Below are positions 1 to 10,368 of a stretch of 64,000 nt of DNA, one piece after another (positions within the stretch are counted from its first letter, which is position 1; each line of letters opens with the position of its first letter). The stretch spans positions 81,645-145,644 of the forward strand of contig CAZUGO010000030.1 of assembly GCA_964619935.1 (NCBI GenBank), given 5' to 3'. The notes beneath the pieces were generated by a model, which searched no databases, was not told the DNA's origin, and saw nothing but the letters and a program-made list of their open reading frames with translations. The position numbers and the translations under genes were made by a program. Source of the DNA: CAZUGO01 sp964619935 (lineage in GTDB: Bacteria; Planctomycetota; Phycisphaerae; UBA1845; CAIVHJ01).

Positions 1-2943
1 GACCTGCAACTGTTGTACCGCCACTACCTCGAACGCCTGGACCAGGGCTTCGTGGACCCGGTGCGTGCCCTGGACCAAGCCCGGGCCTGCCTGCCGCAGG
101 TTTGCTGGTTGGACGGCGCTCGCGTGTGGGTCGACGGCTTCGCCAGCTTCACGGGCCAGGAGGCCCGCTTTCTCACCGACCTGGCTCTGCGGGTGGCCGA
201 TGTCGAGATCACCCTGCTGCTCGATGCCACCGCCACCGCCGCACCCGATCCGCACGGTTTGTTCAGCACCATCGAGCGCACCTATCAACGACTGCAGCAG
301 CGCTTTCGTTCCGCCGGTATTCCGCTCACGCCGCCCGTGACCCTGACCCGGGCGGTCGCCGCTTCCGACGGCCGGCCACCGGATCTCGATCACCTCGAAG
401 CCCATTTGTTCGAGCGCCCCGCACCATCAGGACCGCCGGGCACCCACATTACCCTGCATCAGGCCGTCGACCCGCGGGCCGAACTGCGCACCGTGGCCGC
501 CCACATCATCCACCTGACCCGGCGCAGCGATCAGCCGTTGCGCTATCGGGACATCGCCGTGATCACCCGCCAGGTCGACGACCTGCACGACCTCATCGCC
601 GCGACCCTGCGCGAACATGACATTCCTTACTTTGTGGACCGCAAACCGCCGCTCCGCGAGCATGCCATCGGCAACCTGCTGAGCACCTTGCTGGACGCGG
701 CCGCCGAGCAGTTCTCGCTCGATACGGTCCGGCGGCTGCTGAAGTCCGACCTGCTGGGGATGGCAACCCGGCATACCGACCGCCTGGAGAACTACATCCT
801 GGCCCACGGCATCAGCGGACTGCAGCGCTGGATCCAGGGGCCCTGGCAGCACGATCCGTTCTTCGGTTCACCGCTCGATGAGCCGCCCGACCCCGCGGCC
901 CTGCTGACTCGAATCAATGAGCACCGGCTGGTGCTGCTGCAACGGCTGGACCCTTGGATTGCGGAGCCGCATCTGAAACCGGACCACCTGGCGCCCGGCC
1001 TGGACTGGGCCCGCCGGCTCTACCAGACTCTGGAGCGCCTCGATGTCTGGGGCCAACTCGACACTTGGGCCGAGCAGGCAGCGCAGGCCGGCCGGACCGC
1101 CGAAGCCGAACACCATCGCCAGGCCTGGCTCAGCGTGGTGCAGTTGTTCGACGATTTCGAAGCGTCCCTCGGCGACTCGACGATGACCCTCACCGACTTT
1201 CGCGCCGCCTTCGAGGCCGGCCTGGCTCAACTGGACACCGGGCTGGTCCCACCGGCGATTGACCAGCTGCTGGTGGCGTCGATCGAGCGCAGCCGCCATC
1301 CGGACATTCGGGTGGCCTTCGTCATCGGGATGAACGACGGCTGGTTTCCACGGGCCCGCCGCGAGCCGCAGTTGCTCAACGACGAAGATCGGGAAGTGCT
1401 GGAAGGCCTCGACCTGGAACTCCAACCGCCGCGGCGCGCCCATCTCGCCCAGGAGCAATTGCTGTGCTACATCGCCTGCACCCGCCCGCGCGATCACCTG
1501 GTCATCAGCTATTGTCGCAGCGGGCTGGACGGTGCCCCCCTGGAACCGTCACCCTACATCGCCGACCTGCAAGCGCTGTTCCCCACTCTGACGGTCGAGG
1601 TCCACGACAACAGCCCCGCGGCCCGAATAGCCGAAGTCCACACCGCCCAGCAACTGGCCCGCCTGTTGGCAATGACCCTGCGGACCGCGGCGGATCGGTC
1701 CATCTGGAACACGCTGTACGACCGCGCCCGCCGTGAACCCGCCCTGAGCGACACTTTGCAGCGGGCCCTGCGCAGCCTCAGCGACCGCAACCACGCCACC
1801 CTGCCGCCAGGCACCCTGATGCCGGCTGACGGGCAACCGCTGTGCACCAGTGTGACCGCGCTGGAAACCCACGCCCATTGCCCGTTCAAGTACTTTGCGG
1901 AGCGGCAACTGCGACTCCAAGACCGGCCAACCGCCGAGCCCGACGCCCTCTTGAGGGGCAGCCTGGCCCACGCCGTGCTCGACGATCTGACGCGAACCCT
2001 GATCGCCGCCGGGCAACGCATTGGCGACCTCACCGACCCGGCGATCGATGCCGCGATCGAGCGCAGCATGGGCCGGCTACAGCAACGCGCGGGTTTGCGG
2101 CCGCTGATCCAAAGCTACCTGTGGCAGCGCCTCGGCAGCGAGCTGCAAACGGCATTGCGTGCACAGCGCACCTTCCAGGCGGCCGGCCGGGCCCGGACTC
2201 TCGCCAGCGAACTGGCATTCGGGCTCGCCGCGGGCACACCCGATGACACCGCACCGGCGATCGACTGGATCACGCCCAAGACCCGCCGGGTCCGCCTCCG
2301 CGGCCGAATCGATCGCGTCGATCGCATCGACATGGACACCGGACCGGGCGTCCTGGTCTACGACTACAAACTCACCACCGCCAAGGCGCTGCCGCTCGGC
2401 GAGGTCTACCACGGACTGCTGCTGCAATTGCCGGTCTACCTGGAGGTCGCCGCGGCGCTTCAGGTCACGGCCGGCAGGCCCACACCGGCGGGTGCGTTCT
2501 TTTTCCCACTGGTCCCCGACTACGAGCGGATCGACCACCCCCGGAAAATTCCCGCCGCCAGCACCAAGCCGTTTCGGCCCCGCGGGATCTTCGCCACGGA
2601 GGCCCTGCCGGCGCTCGACGCCGATCTGACGGAAGGCTACTCGACCGTCGTCTCGGCATTCATGACCAAGCGCGGTGAGGTCAGCCGACCCAAGAGCGAT
2701 GCCGTGCCGCAGCACGATTTGCAACGGCTGTTGTCCTTTGTCAAACGCAGCGTGCTGGCCATCTGCGACCGCATCGCTGACGGCACCATTGAGGTCCGGC
2801 CCTATCGCCTGGGCAACGACATGCCGTGTTCGTTTTGCCGGCACCGCCCGGTGTGCCGCTTTGAGTTTCCAGAAACCCCGATTCGACAATTGCCGCGAGT
2901 CTCTGATCATGACTTCTGGGCCCAGCTCGACAACAACGCCTGA
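1..2943 (+). CDS. addB: AddB-type helicase/nuclease subunit (5' partial)
   Basis: Subunit of the AddAB recombination complex, which resects double-strand breaks for RecA loading. The frame is open from the first base, so the N-terminus, including any ATP-binding loop, lies outside the window. Numbering from the codon at 13, the C-terminal half carries a PD-(D/E)XK nuclease domain. Its core is YDYK (D784, K786). Four cysteines are arranged as in AddB iron-sulfur nucleases: C623 before the domain and C939-x2-C942-x5-C948 after it. The middle part (GMNDGWFP and TRPRDHLVISY) resembles the UvrD-like helicase C-terminal region of AddB. The 3' end overlaps addA by 35 bp, so translation is probably coupled. 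Family assignment is firm. Confidence 0.93.
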   Translation, partial: DLQLLYRHYLERLDQGFVDPVRALDQARACLPQVCWLDGARVWVDGFASFTGQEARFLTDLALRVADVEITLLLDATATAAPDPHGLFSTIERTYQRLQQRFRSAGIPLTPPVTLTRAVAASDGRPPDLDHLEAHLFERPAPSGPPGTHITLHQAVDPRAELRTVAAHIIHLTRRSDQPLRYRDIAVITRQVDDLHDLIAATLREHDIPYFVDRKPPLREHAIGNLLSTLLDAAAEQFSLDTVRRLLKSDLLGMATRHTDRLENYILAHGISGLQRWIQGPWQHDPFFGSPLDEPPDPAALLTRINEHRLVLLQRLDPWIAEPHLKPDHLAPGLDWARRLYQTLERLDVWGQLDTWAEQAAQAGRTAEAEHHRQAWLSVVQLFDDFEASLGDSTMTLTDFRAAFEAGLAQLDTGLVPPAIDQLLVASIERSRHPDIRVAFVIGMNDGWFPRARREPQLLNDEDREVLEGLDLELQPPRRAHLAQEQLLCYIACTRPRDHLVISYCRSGLDGAPLEPSPYIADLQALFPTLTVEVHDNSPAARIAEVHTAQQLARLLAMTLRTAADRSIWNTLYDRARREPALSDTLQRALRSLSDRNHATLPPGTLMPADGQPLCTSVTALETHAHCPFKYFAERQLRLQDRPTAEPDALLRGSLAHAVLDDLTRTLIAAGQRIGDLTDPAIDAAIERSMGRLQQRAGLRPLIQSYLWQRLGSELQTALRAQRTFQAAGRARTLASELAFGLAAGTPDDTAPAIDWITPKTRRVRLRGRIDRVDRIDMDTGPGVLVYDYKLTTAKALPLGEVYHGLLLQLPVYLEVAAALQVTAGRPTPAGAFFFPLVPDYERIDHPRKIPAASTKPFRPRGIFATEALPALDADLTEGYSTVVSAFMTKRGEVSRPKSDAVPQHDLQRLLSFVKRSVLAICDRIADGTIEVRPYRLGNDMPCSFCRHRPVCRFEFPETPIRQLPRVSDHDFWAQLDNNA

Positions 2944-5900
2944 GCCGCCGCTGACGCCACGGCAGCAGGAGGCCGCGACCACCACCGGCCGCGACGTCAT
3001 CGTGACCGCGTCGGCCGGATCCGGCAAGACGTCGGTGTTGGCCCAGCGCTGTTGTTACCTGGTGTGTGACGCCCCGGCGGAGGTTCGCTGTGAACTCGAT
3101 CAGTTGCTGGTGGTCACGTTCGGGGAAGCCGCCGCGGCCGAAATGCGCGCCCGCATCCGCAGAGCCTTGCAGCAGCACCCGCAGCCATCGACCCGGGTCA
3201 GCCGCCAGTTGCTGCTGGTCGACCAGGCCCACATCTCCACGCTGCACGCCTTCTGTCGGCGGCTGTTGCGGCAGCACTTCATGCACCTGAACCTGGACCC
3301 CAACGCCTCGGTGCTGGTCGACGGCGAAGCCCAGATCCTGCTGGCCAAGTCAATCGAAGCCGTATTCGATCAGTGGCATCGCCGCCCCGACGCCCGGCGG
3401 GACGCCTTCCACGCCCTGTTGCGCGATTACGGCAACGGCCGTGAGTTCCACATCGCTGACCTGCTCACCCGCATGCATCACTTTGTGCGCTCGCTGCACG
3501 ACCCCGACGCCTGGCTGTCCGGCGCCGCCCGCAAGCTGGGCGCCACCGCAGGCGACATTGCCGCGGAAGAGTGCGTCGCCCTGCAACGGGCGCTACAGCG
3601 GCAACTCGACCTGGCCGAAGTCACCCTGGACTACGTCCGGCGGAGGGCACCCCAATGGCCACAGCCGATCGCAGCCATGAATCACCACATCGATCACCTG
3701 CGGCGCTGCCGCCAGCAACTCGATGCCGGCCCGGCGGCCTATGATGCCTGCCGGGAAGCCATCGCCGGTTACAGATTCAAATCGCTCCGAGCGGCAAAGA
3801 CCCGCGCATCCGGGCCACAAGACCAGGTCAGGCGGGTCATCGAGCAGGTCCGCAAGAACCACAAGGCGGATCTGGAAGCGCGCTTCGCCATCTGGACGCT
3901 TGCCGAACGGCACGACAGCCAGCAGCGGATCGCCCCCTACGTCGAGACCGTCGTCGAACTGCTGGCGGCGGTGCAGCAGCGCTACGCCGCGGCCAAGGCC
4001 CGCCGCCACACCATGGACTTCAACGACATGGAGCAACTGGCGTATCGCCTGCTGACCGACCCCGACAACGGGGTCGCCGCGGTGGTGCGGCGGCGGTTTG
4101 CCCAGGTGCTGGTCGACGAGTTCCAAGACATCAACCCCCTCCAGGACGCCATTCTGCGGCAGGTCACCCGGCCGGCCGACGACCCGGCGGGCGGCAACTT
4201 CTTCTGCGTCGGTGACGTCAAACAAAGCATCTATAGCTTTCGGATGGCCGATCATCACATCTTCCGGGAACGCCTGGAAGGCGCCCGACGCGATGGTCCG
4301 GTCCATCCGGTGATCCTCACCGAGAACTTCCGCAGCAGCCCGCGGATCATCGCCGCGGTGAATGCCGTGTGTGGCCGGCTGATGACCGCCGCCACCGCCG
4401 GCGTGGCTTATGATGCCGATGCCGCCCTCACACTCGGCGCTGCCTGGAACGATCCGTCGCCAGCGGTGGAGGTCCATTTCATCGAGAAGCAGGCCGCAAC
4501 CCCGGAAGGTGATCAAGACGACGAAGACCCCCTGGAAATCCGCCACCAAGTGGACATTGAGCGCCAGGCCCGCCTCATCGGACAGCGCATCCAGTGCCTG
4601 GTCCACGATGACGGACTGCGCTACGGGGACATCGCCATCCTGCTGCGGGCCGCGACCATCCGGGCCGAACGGATGGCGCGGGTGCTGCTGGACCTGGACA
4701 TTCCCATCCGAGCCGACGCCAACAGCGGCTTCTTCGCCGCCGTGGAGGTTGCCGATGTGATGGCCCTCCTGCGGGTGCTGGACAACCGCCAGCAGGATAT
4801 CCCGCTGGCGTCGGTGATGCGTTCGGGGGTCACCGGCATCCCGTTCAGCGAAGCCGATCTCCTGACCATCCGCCAATCACAGGAGCATCTGCCGTTCCAT
4901 CATTGTGTGCTGCAATACGCCAAGGTCGCCGGGCAGGCCCCGCTGGGTCGCCGGGTCGAACGCCTGCTCGACCGGCTCGATCACTGGCGCCGGCGATCGC
5001 GGCAATTACCGCTTGGGGCGCTGTTGCACGAGCTGCTGCTGGACACCGGGTACACCGCCTACGTTGCCGGCCGCCCGGGCGGCCGGCAACGGCTGGCCAA
5101 CCTCGAATTGCTGCAACAGCGTGCCGCCGAGTTCAGCCGCGGCGGTGGACCGGGCGGACTGCATGAATATTCGGAATACGTCCAGGCCTTGCAGCGCCAT
5201 GGCCGCGACCAGGGCCAGGGCAGCCCGTCGACCGCGCCCGATGACGTGGTCCGGCTGACCACCATTCACACCAGCAAGGGATTGCAATTCCCCGTGGTTT
5301 TTCTGGCGAACCTCGAGAAGCACTTCAACTTCAGCGACAGCAGCAGTCGACTGGTGCTGCATCGCGACGGGATCATCGGCATGCCCGTGGCGGTTCCGGA
5401 ACAGCGGGTCCGCTACCCATCCCTGAGCAGCGATCAAGCCAAGCAGCGGCTGCAAGCGCAAACCCGTTCGGAGGAACTGCGGTTGCTGTACGTGGCGCTG
5501 ACGCGGGCCCGCCACCGGCTGGTGCTGGTCGGTTCGACCGCGATTGACGAGCTGCTCGAACAGCGGACCCTCTGGGACGGCCACCCTGGCGCGATTCCCG
5601 AAGCGTTCGTGCAGCGGGCGCGCAGTTCCCTGGACTGGCTGACGCAGGCCCTGTGCTGTCTGCCCGATGATGAGGCCTGCTGGTCGGTAGACCCGGCCGG
5701 TCCGGGCGACCCACTCTTCGATATTGTGCTGCATCGCGATCTGCCGGTTGGGCCCGATGCCCGGCAATCCGATGCCGCCCTGGCCGCCCGCCGAGCCGCC
5801 TGTGCCGCGCTCCATCCGTTGCCGGACGGCGAACCGCTGGCCGACCCCGCCGCCACCGTGGACCCGCTCTTTGCCGGGCTGGAGTCGCAATACGGCCATG

Positions 5901-6574
5901 CCGCCATGTGCACCGTGCCGTCGGTGCTCGCCGTATCACAGTTCGCGGCGGATCAAGAACGACCGGCATTCCAGCAGCGCCGCGGGCCGCGCGGGCAGCA
6001 GCGCACCCCGCCGGCCCGACCGCAGTTCATGGACCTGGCCGAAGCACCGTCGGCTGCCGAATCGGGATCGGCCACCCACGTGTTCCTGCAGCACCTCGAT
6101 TATTCACAGCCCGACACCCTCGACACCCAGTTGCAACAGCAGGTCGCCCGCGGCACGATCAGTGGCGAACACGCCAAGGCCATCAAGCTGGAGCGCATCG
6201 CCTGGTTCCTGCAAACCGCCCTGGGCCAACGGGCGGTCGCGGTGGCCACCGCGCTACAGCGCGAAGTGACGTTCACCGCCCGGGCCCACCCCCGTGACTA
6301 CAATCCGCAAGCCGAATCCAGCGACCCTGCGGATCTGATTGTGGTTCGCGGCATGGTGGACCTGCTGATCCCGACGGACGGTGGTTTCGAAATTGTTGAT
6401 TTCAAGACCGACCGCCTGCGGCCCGCCGACCTGCGGGACCGCCTGAGCGTTTACCGTGACCAGATCACCCGTTATGCTAGGGCCTTGGCGGGCATCTGGC
6501 GATGCCGTATCGCCCCCGCTGCGGTGGTGTTCCTGGAGCAGCAGCACATCGAGAACGTCGATGTGGGCCAGTAA
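2909..6574 (+). CDS. addA: AddA ATP-dependent helicase/nuclease subunit
   Basis: Superfamily 1A helicase with a C-terminal nuclease, the partner of AddB. The ATG at 2909 gives 1221 residues, normal for the family; a longer reading would lie inside addB. Helicase motifs appear in order: Walker A ASAGSGKT (34-41), Walker B DEFQDINPLQ, GDVKQSIYSFR, LTENFRSSPRI, TIHTSKGLQFPVVF and LLYVALTRARHRL. Near the C-terminus a PD-(D/E)XK core reads VDFKTD (D1164, K1166), preceded by a GMVD strand, so both helicase and nuclease should be active. No clear Shine-Dalgarno precedes the start, in keeping with coupling to the overlapping addB. Confidence 0.96.
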   Translation: MTSGPSSTTTPEPPLTPRQQEAATTTGRDVIVTASAGSGKTSVLAQRCCYLVCDAPAEVRCELDQLLVVTFGEAAAAEMRARIRRALQQHPQPSTRVSRQLLLVDQAHISTLHAFCRRLLRQHFMHLNLDPNASVLVDGEAQILLAKSIEAVFDQWHRRPDARRDAFHALLRDYGNGREFHIADLLTRMHHFVRSLHDPDAWLSGAARKLGATAGDIAAEECVALQRALQRQLDLAEVTLDYVRRRAPQWPQPIAAMNHHIDHLRRCRQQLDAGPAAYDACREAIAGYRFKSLRAAKTRASGPQDQVRRVIEQVRKNHKADLEARFAIWTLAERHDSQQRIAPYVETVVELLAAVQQRYAAAKARRHTMDFNDMEQLAYRLLTDPDNGVAAVVRRRFAQVLVDEFQDINPLQDAILRQVTRPADDPAGGNFFCVGDVKQSIYSFRMADHHIFRERLEGARRDGPVHPVILTENFRSSPRIIAAVNAVCGRLMTAATAGVAYDADAALTLGAAWNDPSPAVEVHFIEKQAATPEGDQDDEDPLEIRHQVDIERQARLIGQRIQCLVHDDGLRYGDIAILLRAATIRAERMARVLLDLDIPIRADANSGFFAAVEVADVMALLRVLDNRQQDIPLASVMRSGVTGIPFSEADLLTIRQSQEHLPFHHCVLQYAKVAGQAPLGRRVERLLDRLDHWRRRSRQLPLGALLHELLLDTGYTAYVAGRPGGRQRLANLELLQQRAAEFSRGGGPGGLHEYSEYVQALQRHGRDQGQGSPSTAPDDVVRLTTIHTSKGLQFPVVFLANLEKHFNFSDSSSRLVLHRDGIIGMPVAVPEQRVRYPSLSSDQAKQRLQAQTRSEELRLLYVALTRARHRLVLVGSTAIDELLEQRTLWDGHPGAIPEAFVQRARSSLDWLTQALCCLPDDEACWSVDPAGPGDPLFDIVLHRDLPVGPDARQSDAALAARRAACAALHPLPDGEPLADPAATVDPLFAGLESQYGHAAMCTVPSVLAVSQFAADQERPAFQQRRGPRGQQRTPPARPQFMDLAEAPSAAESGSATHVFLQHLDYSQPDTLDTQLQQQVARGTISGEHAKAIKLERIAWFLQTALGQRAVAVATALQREVTFTARAHPRDYNPQAESSDPADLIVVRGMVDLLIPTDGGFEIVDFKTDRLRPADLRDRLSVYRDQITRYARALAGIWRCRIAPAAVVFLEQQHIENVDVGQ

Positions 6575-6750
6575 CAGCCGCCCGGTCAGCGCCGCCTACC
6601 GGAAGCGGACGAATACCAAACTCGGTTGCAGTCGGAGTGGGCCTGTGGTGCGTTGGTGAACCCCGTGCGTGGTGGCGATGTTCTGCGCCGGCCGACGGCC
6701 GCGGCGCTGACTCGGGGGCTCCGCTGGGGCGGCGCCGACAGGGGGTGTTC

Positions 6751-9720
6751 ATGAACACGCTTGAGCGGCGCGTCTTCGAATTGGGCAGCGACTTGCTGGA
6801 GCGGGCCCGGGCCGCCGAACCGCGGTTTTACCAGCTGGAATGGTGGGAACAGCAGGTCATGAACTGGGTGGTTCGCGACCCGCGGCTCAAGACCCAACTG
6901 TTCCGGTTCGTCGAGGTCCTGCCGGCATTGCCCACCGACGAGGACATCGCCGCCCATCTGAAGCTGTACCTGAACTCCAACGGCCTGGTCTTGCCCGGCC
7001 TCCTGAAGTTGGCCTTGAGCTACGACCGCCCCGATTCGCTGCTGGCCCGCCTGGCCGCCTGGGGCACCCGGATCAATGTCCGCAACATGGCCGGAAAATT
7101 CGTTGCCGGGGCCAACGCTGCGGAGGCCGTTGCGGCCATCATCCGCATGCGCCGCATCGGCCGGGCGTTCACCATCGACCTCCTGGGCGAGGCCATCACC
7201 AGCGAGCGGCAGGCCGAACAGGTCACCGCCACCTACATCGAGATCATCCACGATCTGGCGGTCGCCGCGCGGACCTGGCCACGGCTCCATCCGATCGATT
7301 TTGACAGTCGCGGGCCCTACCCCATCGTCAACGTCTCAGTCAAGCTGACCGCCCTGTACTCGCAATTCGACCCGGTGGCTCGCCAACGCACCATCGCCGT
7401 GGTCGGTGATCGGCTGGCCGCCATCCTGCGGGCCGCCCGCCGGTCCGGCGCCTTCGTGAACATTGACCTGGAGCAGTATCGCTACAAGGAACTGACCTTC
7501 GCCATCGTGGAGGCGGTGTTGCAGCGCCCGGAGTTCCGCGACTTCGGCCACGTCGGCGTGGTGGTCCAGGCCTACCTGCGTGACGCCCTCGACGATCTGC
7601 AGCGACTGCTGGGCTTCAGCGCCCGGAGACAGGCACCGCTGGCCATCCGCCTGGTCAAAGGGGCCTACTGGGACTACGAATCGTCGCTGGCCGGGCATCG
7701 CAGCCCACCGGTGTACTTGCACAAGTGGGAGTCCGACGCCAGCTTCGAGCGCTGCACCGAGGTCTTGTTTCAACACACCGACCATATCCGTCCGGCCTTC
7801 GGCACCCACAACGTGCGAAGCATCGCCCACGCCGTCGCCCAGGCGGAAGCCCACGGCGTCGACCTGCACGATTACGAAATCCAGATGCTCTACGGCATGG
7901 GCGAACCCTTGAAGGTCGCCGTCAGCCGCATGGGCTACTTCCTGCGCATTTACACCCCCTACGGTAGCCTGGTACCGGGCATGGCCTACCTGATTCGACG
8001 GCTGCTGGAGAACACGGCCAACGAGTCGTTCCTGCGCCAGAGTTTCGCGGAGCACCAGCCGGCCGAACGACTGCTGATGAGCCCCGCGCGACACCGCCGG
8101 CCGCGGTCTCCTTCAGACAACCGTCGGGAAACTCACTCGGAGGTCACGGAGATGAACCGATTCGAGAACGAGGCGTACACTGATTTTTCGGGCGCCGAGC
8201 AGCTGGAGAAGATGCGCGGAGCCTTGCGCGACTGGCGAACCCGCCTGGGCCGGCACTACCCGCTGGTCATCGACGGCGAGGCCGTGCGGACCGCAGACTG
8301 GATTCAATCGGTCAACCCGGCGGACTCCGCGGAAGTCATCGGACTGGTGGGCAAGGCCACCGTGAGCCTCGCCGACCAGGCCGTGGCCGCCGCCCGCAAA
8401 GCGGCGCCGGCGTGGCGCGACACGCCTCACCGGGAGCGTGCCGACGTGCTCCGCAAGGCCGCTGAGATCATGCGCCGCCGCCGCTTCGAGTTGGACGCCC
8501 TGGTGGTCCTGGAAGCCGGCAAGACCTGGCTGGAAGCCGATGCCGACGTCGCCGAAGCGATCGATTTCTGCCGCTATTACGCCGGCCGGATCGAGGCCAT
8601 GTGCGATCATCCCCAAGTCCGCACCGCTCCCGGTGAGACCAATGTCTATCGTTACGCGCCGCGCGGCGTGGTGCTGGTCATCGCCCCCTGGAACTTCCCG
8701 CTGGCCATCTTGTGCGGCATGACCAGCGCCGCGCTGGTCACCGGCAACACCGTGATCATGAAGCCGGCCAGCCTGACGCCGGTGATCGGCGCCCTGCTCA
8801 TGGAGATCCTGACCGAGGCCGGCGTCCCCAAAGGCGCCCTCAACTTCCTGCCCGGGCCCGGCGGCGCGGTCGGGGATCACCTGGTGCGACACAAGCAGGT
8901 CAACATGGTGGTGTTCACCGGATCGCGCGAAGTCGGCCTAAACATGATCCGGGCAGCCGCAGCGTTTCCGGAGGACCAACGGTTCATCAAGAAGGTCGTC
9001 GCCGAACTGGGCGGCAAGAATGCCATCATTGTGGACCGTGATGCCGACCTCGACGCCGCCGTCCAAGGCACGGTGGCCTCGGCCTTCGGCTACACCGGCC
9101 AGAAGTGCTCAGCCTGTTCGCGGGCCATCGTCCTGGAGGCGGTCTACGACAGCTTCATCGATAAACTGGAACAGGCCACCCGCTCGGTCGTCATCGGCCC
9201 GCCCGAAGATCCGGCGGTCCTGGTCGGGCCGGTCATTGACGAGTCCGCGCGCCGGACCATCCGCCGGTACATCGAGATCGGCAGCGCCGAAGGCCGCCTG
9301 CTGGTGTCCCGCGAGGTGCGCGATCTGGAACCGCGGGGCTACTTCGTCGGACCGACGGTCATCGTTGACGTCGATCGTCACGCCACCATCGCCCAGGAAG
9401 AAATCTTCGGACCGGTCCTGGCGGTCATCCGGGCCCGGGATTTCGATGACGCGGTCCAGATCGCCAACGACACCTCCTACGCCCTGACCGGCGGGCTGTA
9501 TTCTCGCAACCCCCAGCACCTCGAGCGCATCAAGCGCGAACTGGAAGTCGGCAACCTGTATCTCAATCGCAAGATCACCGGGGCGTATGTCGATCGCCAA
9601 CCGTTCGGCGGGTTCAAGATGAGCGGTATCGGCAGCAAGGCCGGCGGCCCTGATTACCTGATCCAATTCGTCGAGCCGCGCACCATCACGGAAAACACTT
9701 TGCGCACCGGAGTGGCGTAG
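6751..9720 (+). CDS. putA: Bifunctional proline dehydrogenase / P5C dehydrogenase
   Basis: Oxidises proline to glutamate in two steps. The ATG at 6751 follows GGGGGTG and gives 989 residues. The FAD-dependent proline dehydrogenase half lies at about 120-440, with RLVKGAYWDYE and the substrate-binding YLIRRLLENTANE. The NAD-dependent aldehyde dehydrogenase half lies at about 470-985, with FTGSREVGL, AELGGKNAI and the nucleophile in GQKC (C786). There is no N-terminal DNA-binding domain, so this is an enzyme-only PutA. The joint between the halves is odd: a basic, low-complexity stretch followed by GGAGG and an in-frame ATG at 8152, exactly where stand-alone P5C dehydrogenases begin. A separate 522-residue product could therefore also be made. 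Confidence 0.95.
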   Translation: MNTLERRVFELGSDLLERARAAEPRFYQLEWWEQQVMNWVVRDPRLKTQLFRFVEVLPALPTDEDIAAHLKLYLNSNGLVLPGLLKLALSYDRPDSLLARLAAWGTRINVRNMAGKFVAGANAAEAVAAIIRMRRIGRAFTIDLLGEAITSERQAEQVTATYIEIIHDLAVAARTWPRLHPIDFDSRGPYPIVNVSVKLTALYSQFDPVARQRTIAVVGDRLAAILRAARRSGAFVNIDLEQYRYKELTFAIVEAVLQRPEFRDFGHVGVVVQAYLRDALDDLQRLLGFSARRQAPLAIRLVKGAYWDYESSLAGHRSPPVYLHKWESDASFERCTEVLFQHTDHIRPAFGTHNVRSIAHAVAQAEAHGVDLHDYEIQMLYGMGEPLKVAVSRMGYFLRIYTPYGSLVPGMAYLIRRLLENTANESFLRQSFAEHQPAERLLMSPARHRRPRSPSDNRRETHSEVTEMNRFENEAYTDFSGAEQLEKMRGALRDWRTRLGRHYPLVIDGEAVRTADWIQSVNPADSAEVIGLVGKATVSLADQAVAAARKAAPAWRDTPHRERADVLRKAAEIMRRRRFELDALVVLEAGKTWLEADADVAEAIDFCRYYAGRIEAMCDHPQVRTAPGETNVYRYAPRGVVLVIAPWNFPLAILCGMTSAALVTGNTVIMKPASLTPVIGALLMEILTEAGVPKGALNFLPGPGGAVGDHLVRHKQVNMVVFTGSREVGLNMIRAAAAFPEDQRFIKKVVAELGGKNAIIVDRDADLDAAVQGTVASAFGYTGQKCSACSRAIVLEAVYDSFIDKLEQATRSVVIGPPEDPAVLVGPVIDESARRTIRRYIEIGSAEGRLLVSREVRDLEPRGYFVGPTVIVDVDRHATIAQEEIFGPVLAVIRARDFDDAVQIANDTSYALTGGLYSRNPQHLERIKRELEVGNLYLNRKITGAYVDRQPFGGFKMSGIGSKAGGPDYLIQFVEPRTITENTLRTGVA

Positions 9721-9812
9721 CGCGTCGCCCGGGGGATGGATCGTCCGCCGGGAATCCGCGGCGAATGGCGGGCTTCGGGGTCGCCCAGCCCCGGTGACGT
9801 GGCGCCGCCGGA

Positions 9813-10310
9813 TCAGCCCTCGCCGCCCTGCTCCTGAAGAATCGCATGCTGCAGAAGTTCCATCTCGTGTTGACCGTGGATCTTGAGCTGGTCGAGATAG
9901 CGCTCCAGCTCCACACACGTGTTCACGAATGCAGCGGTATCGTCCGGAAGCATGTCTTCCAAGCGCAACAAGATCCGGTCGAAGCGCTGCTGCAGGCCGT
10001 CGCGCCGCCGTTTCAGGGCTTTCAGCTCGCGGACCAGGTGAGGGTTGGCATCGGTGACCGCGTGCATGTAGCCGCCGCGGTCAGCAAGCATGCGCGTCCG
10101 GGTCAAATGACGCTCAAACGACCGTGCCACGAAGCGCAGGGTTGACAGCTTCTTGTGGTTGCTGCGGCGGTCTTGCGGATTCCATTGAATGGCGCAGCGC
10201 AAGGACTGCTCGATGAACATCAGGATCGAGAGCTCAACCTTGAGCTGCTCGGCCATGTCATGCAGCTCGGCCGCGACGTCTTTTGTGGGTTTGCTGCGGT
10301 TCATCATCAT
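9813..10310 (-). CDS. Helical protein, degenerate hemerythrin-like
   Basis: About 165 residues, predicted almost all helical, with no membrane segment. Three consecutive ATGs (10310, 10307, 10304) follow GAAGGGG; the third has the best spacing. The pattern FERHL...ADRGGYM...NPHLVRELKAL and the C-terminal HGQHEMELLQHAILQEQGGEG recall hemerythrin-like HHE proteins seen in planctomycetes. However, the position where an EH metal-ligand pair is expected reads RRRD, so iron binding is doubtful. It is the last gene of a three-gene unit, 58 bp after the desaturase. The family link is my reading of the pattern, not a search result. Confidence 0.6.
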   Translation of the reverse strand: MMMNRSKPTKDVAAELHDMAEQLKVELSILMFIEQSLRCAIQWNPQDRRSNHKKLSTLRFVARSFERHLTRTRMLADRGGYMHAVTDANPHLVRELKALKRRRDGLQQRFDRILLRLEDMLPDDTAAFVNTCVELERYLDQLKIHGQHEMELLQHAILQEQGGEG

Positions 10311-10368
10311 CCCCTTCGGCTTCCCGAGGACCGGGATGGGATCCAATCGGTTGACCGGCACGCAGCGG

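Noticed and set aside
3593..4876. 427-codon open frame on the minus strand inside addA
   Set aside because: It is the antisense shadow of a gene with all helicase motifs; the product has no recognisable domain and arises from high GC.
9776..9793. CGGGG/CCCCG hairpin between putA and the hemerythrin-like gene
   Set aside because: 5-bp stem without a T-tract on either strand; too weak to call a terminator.
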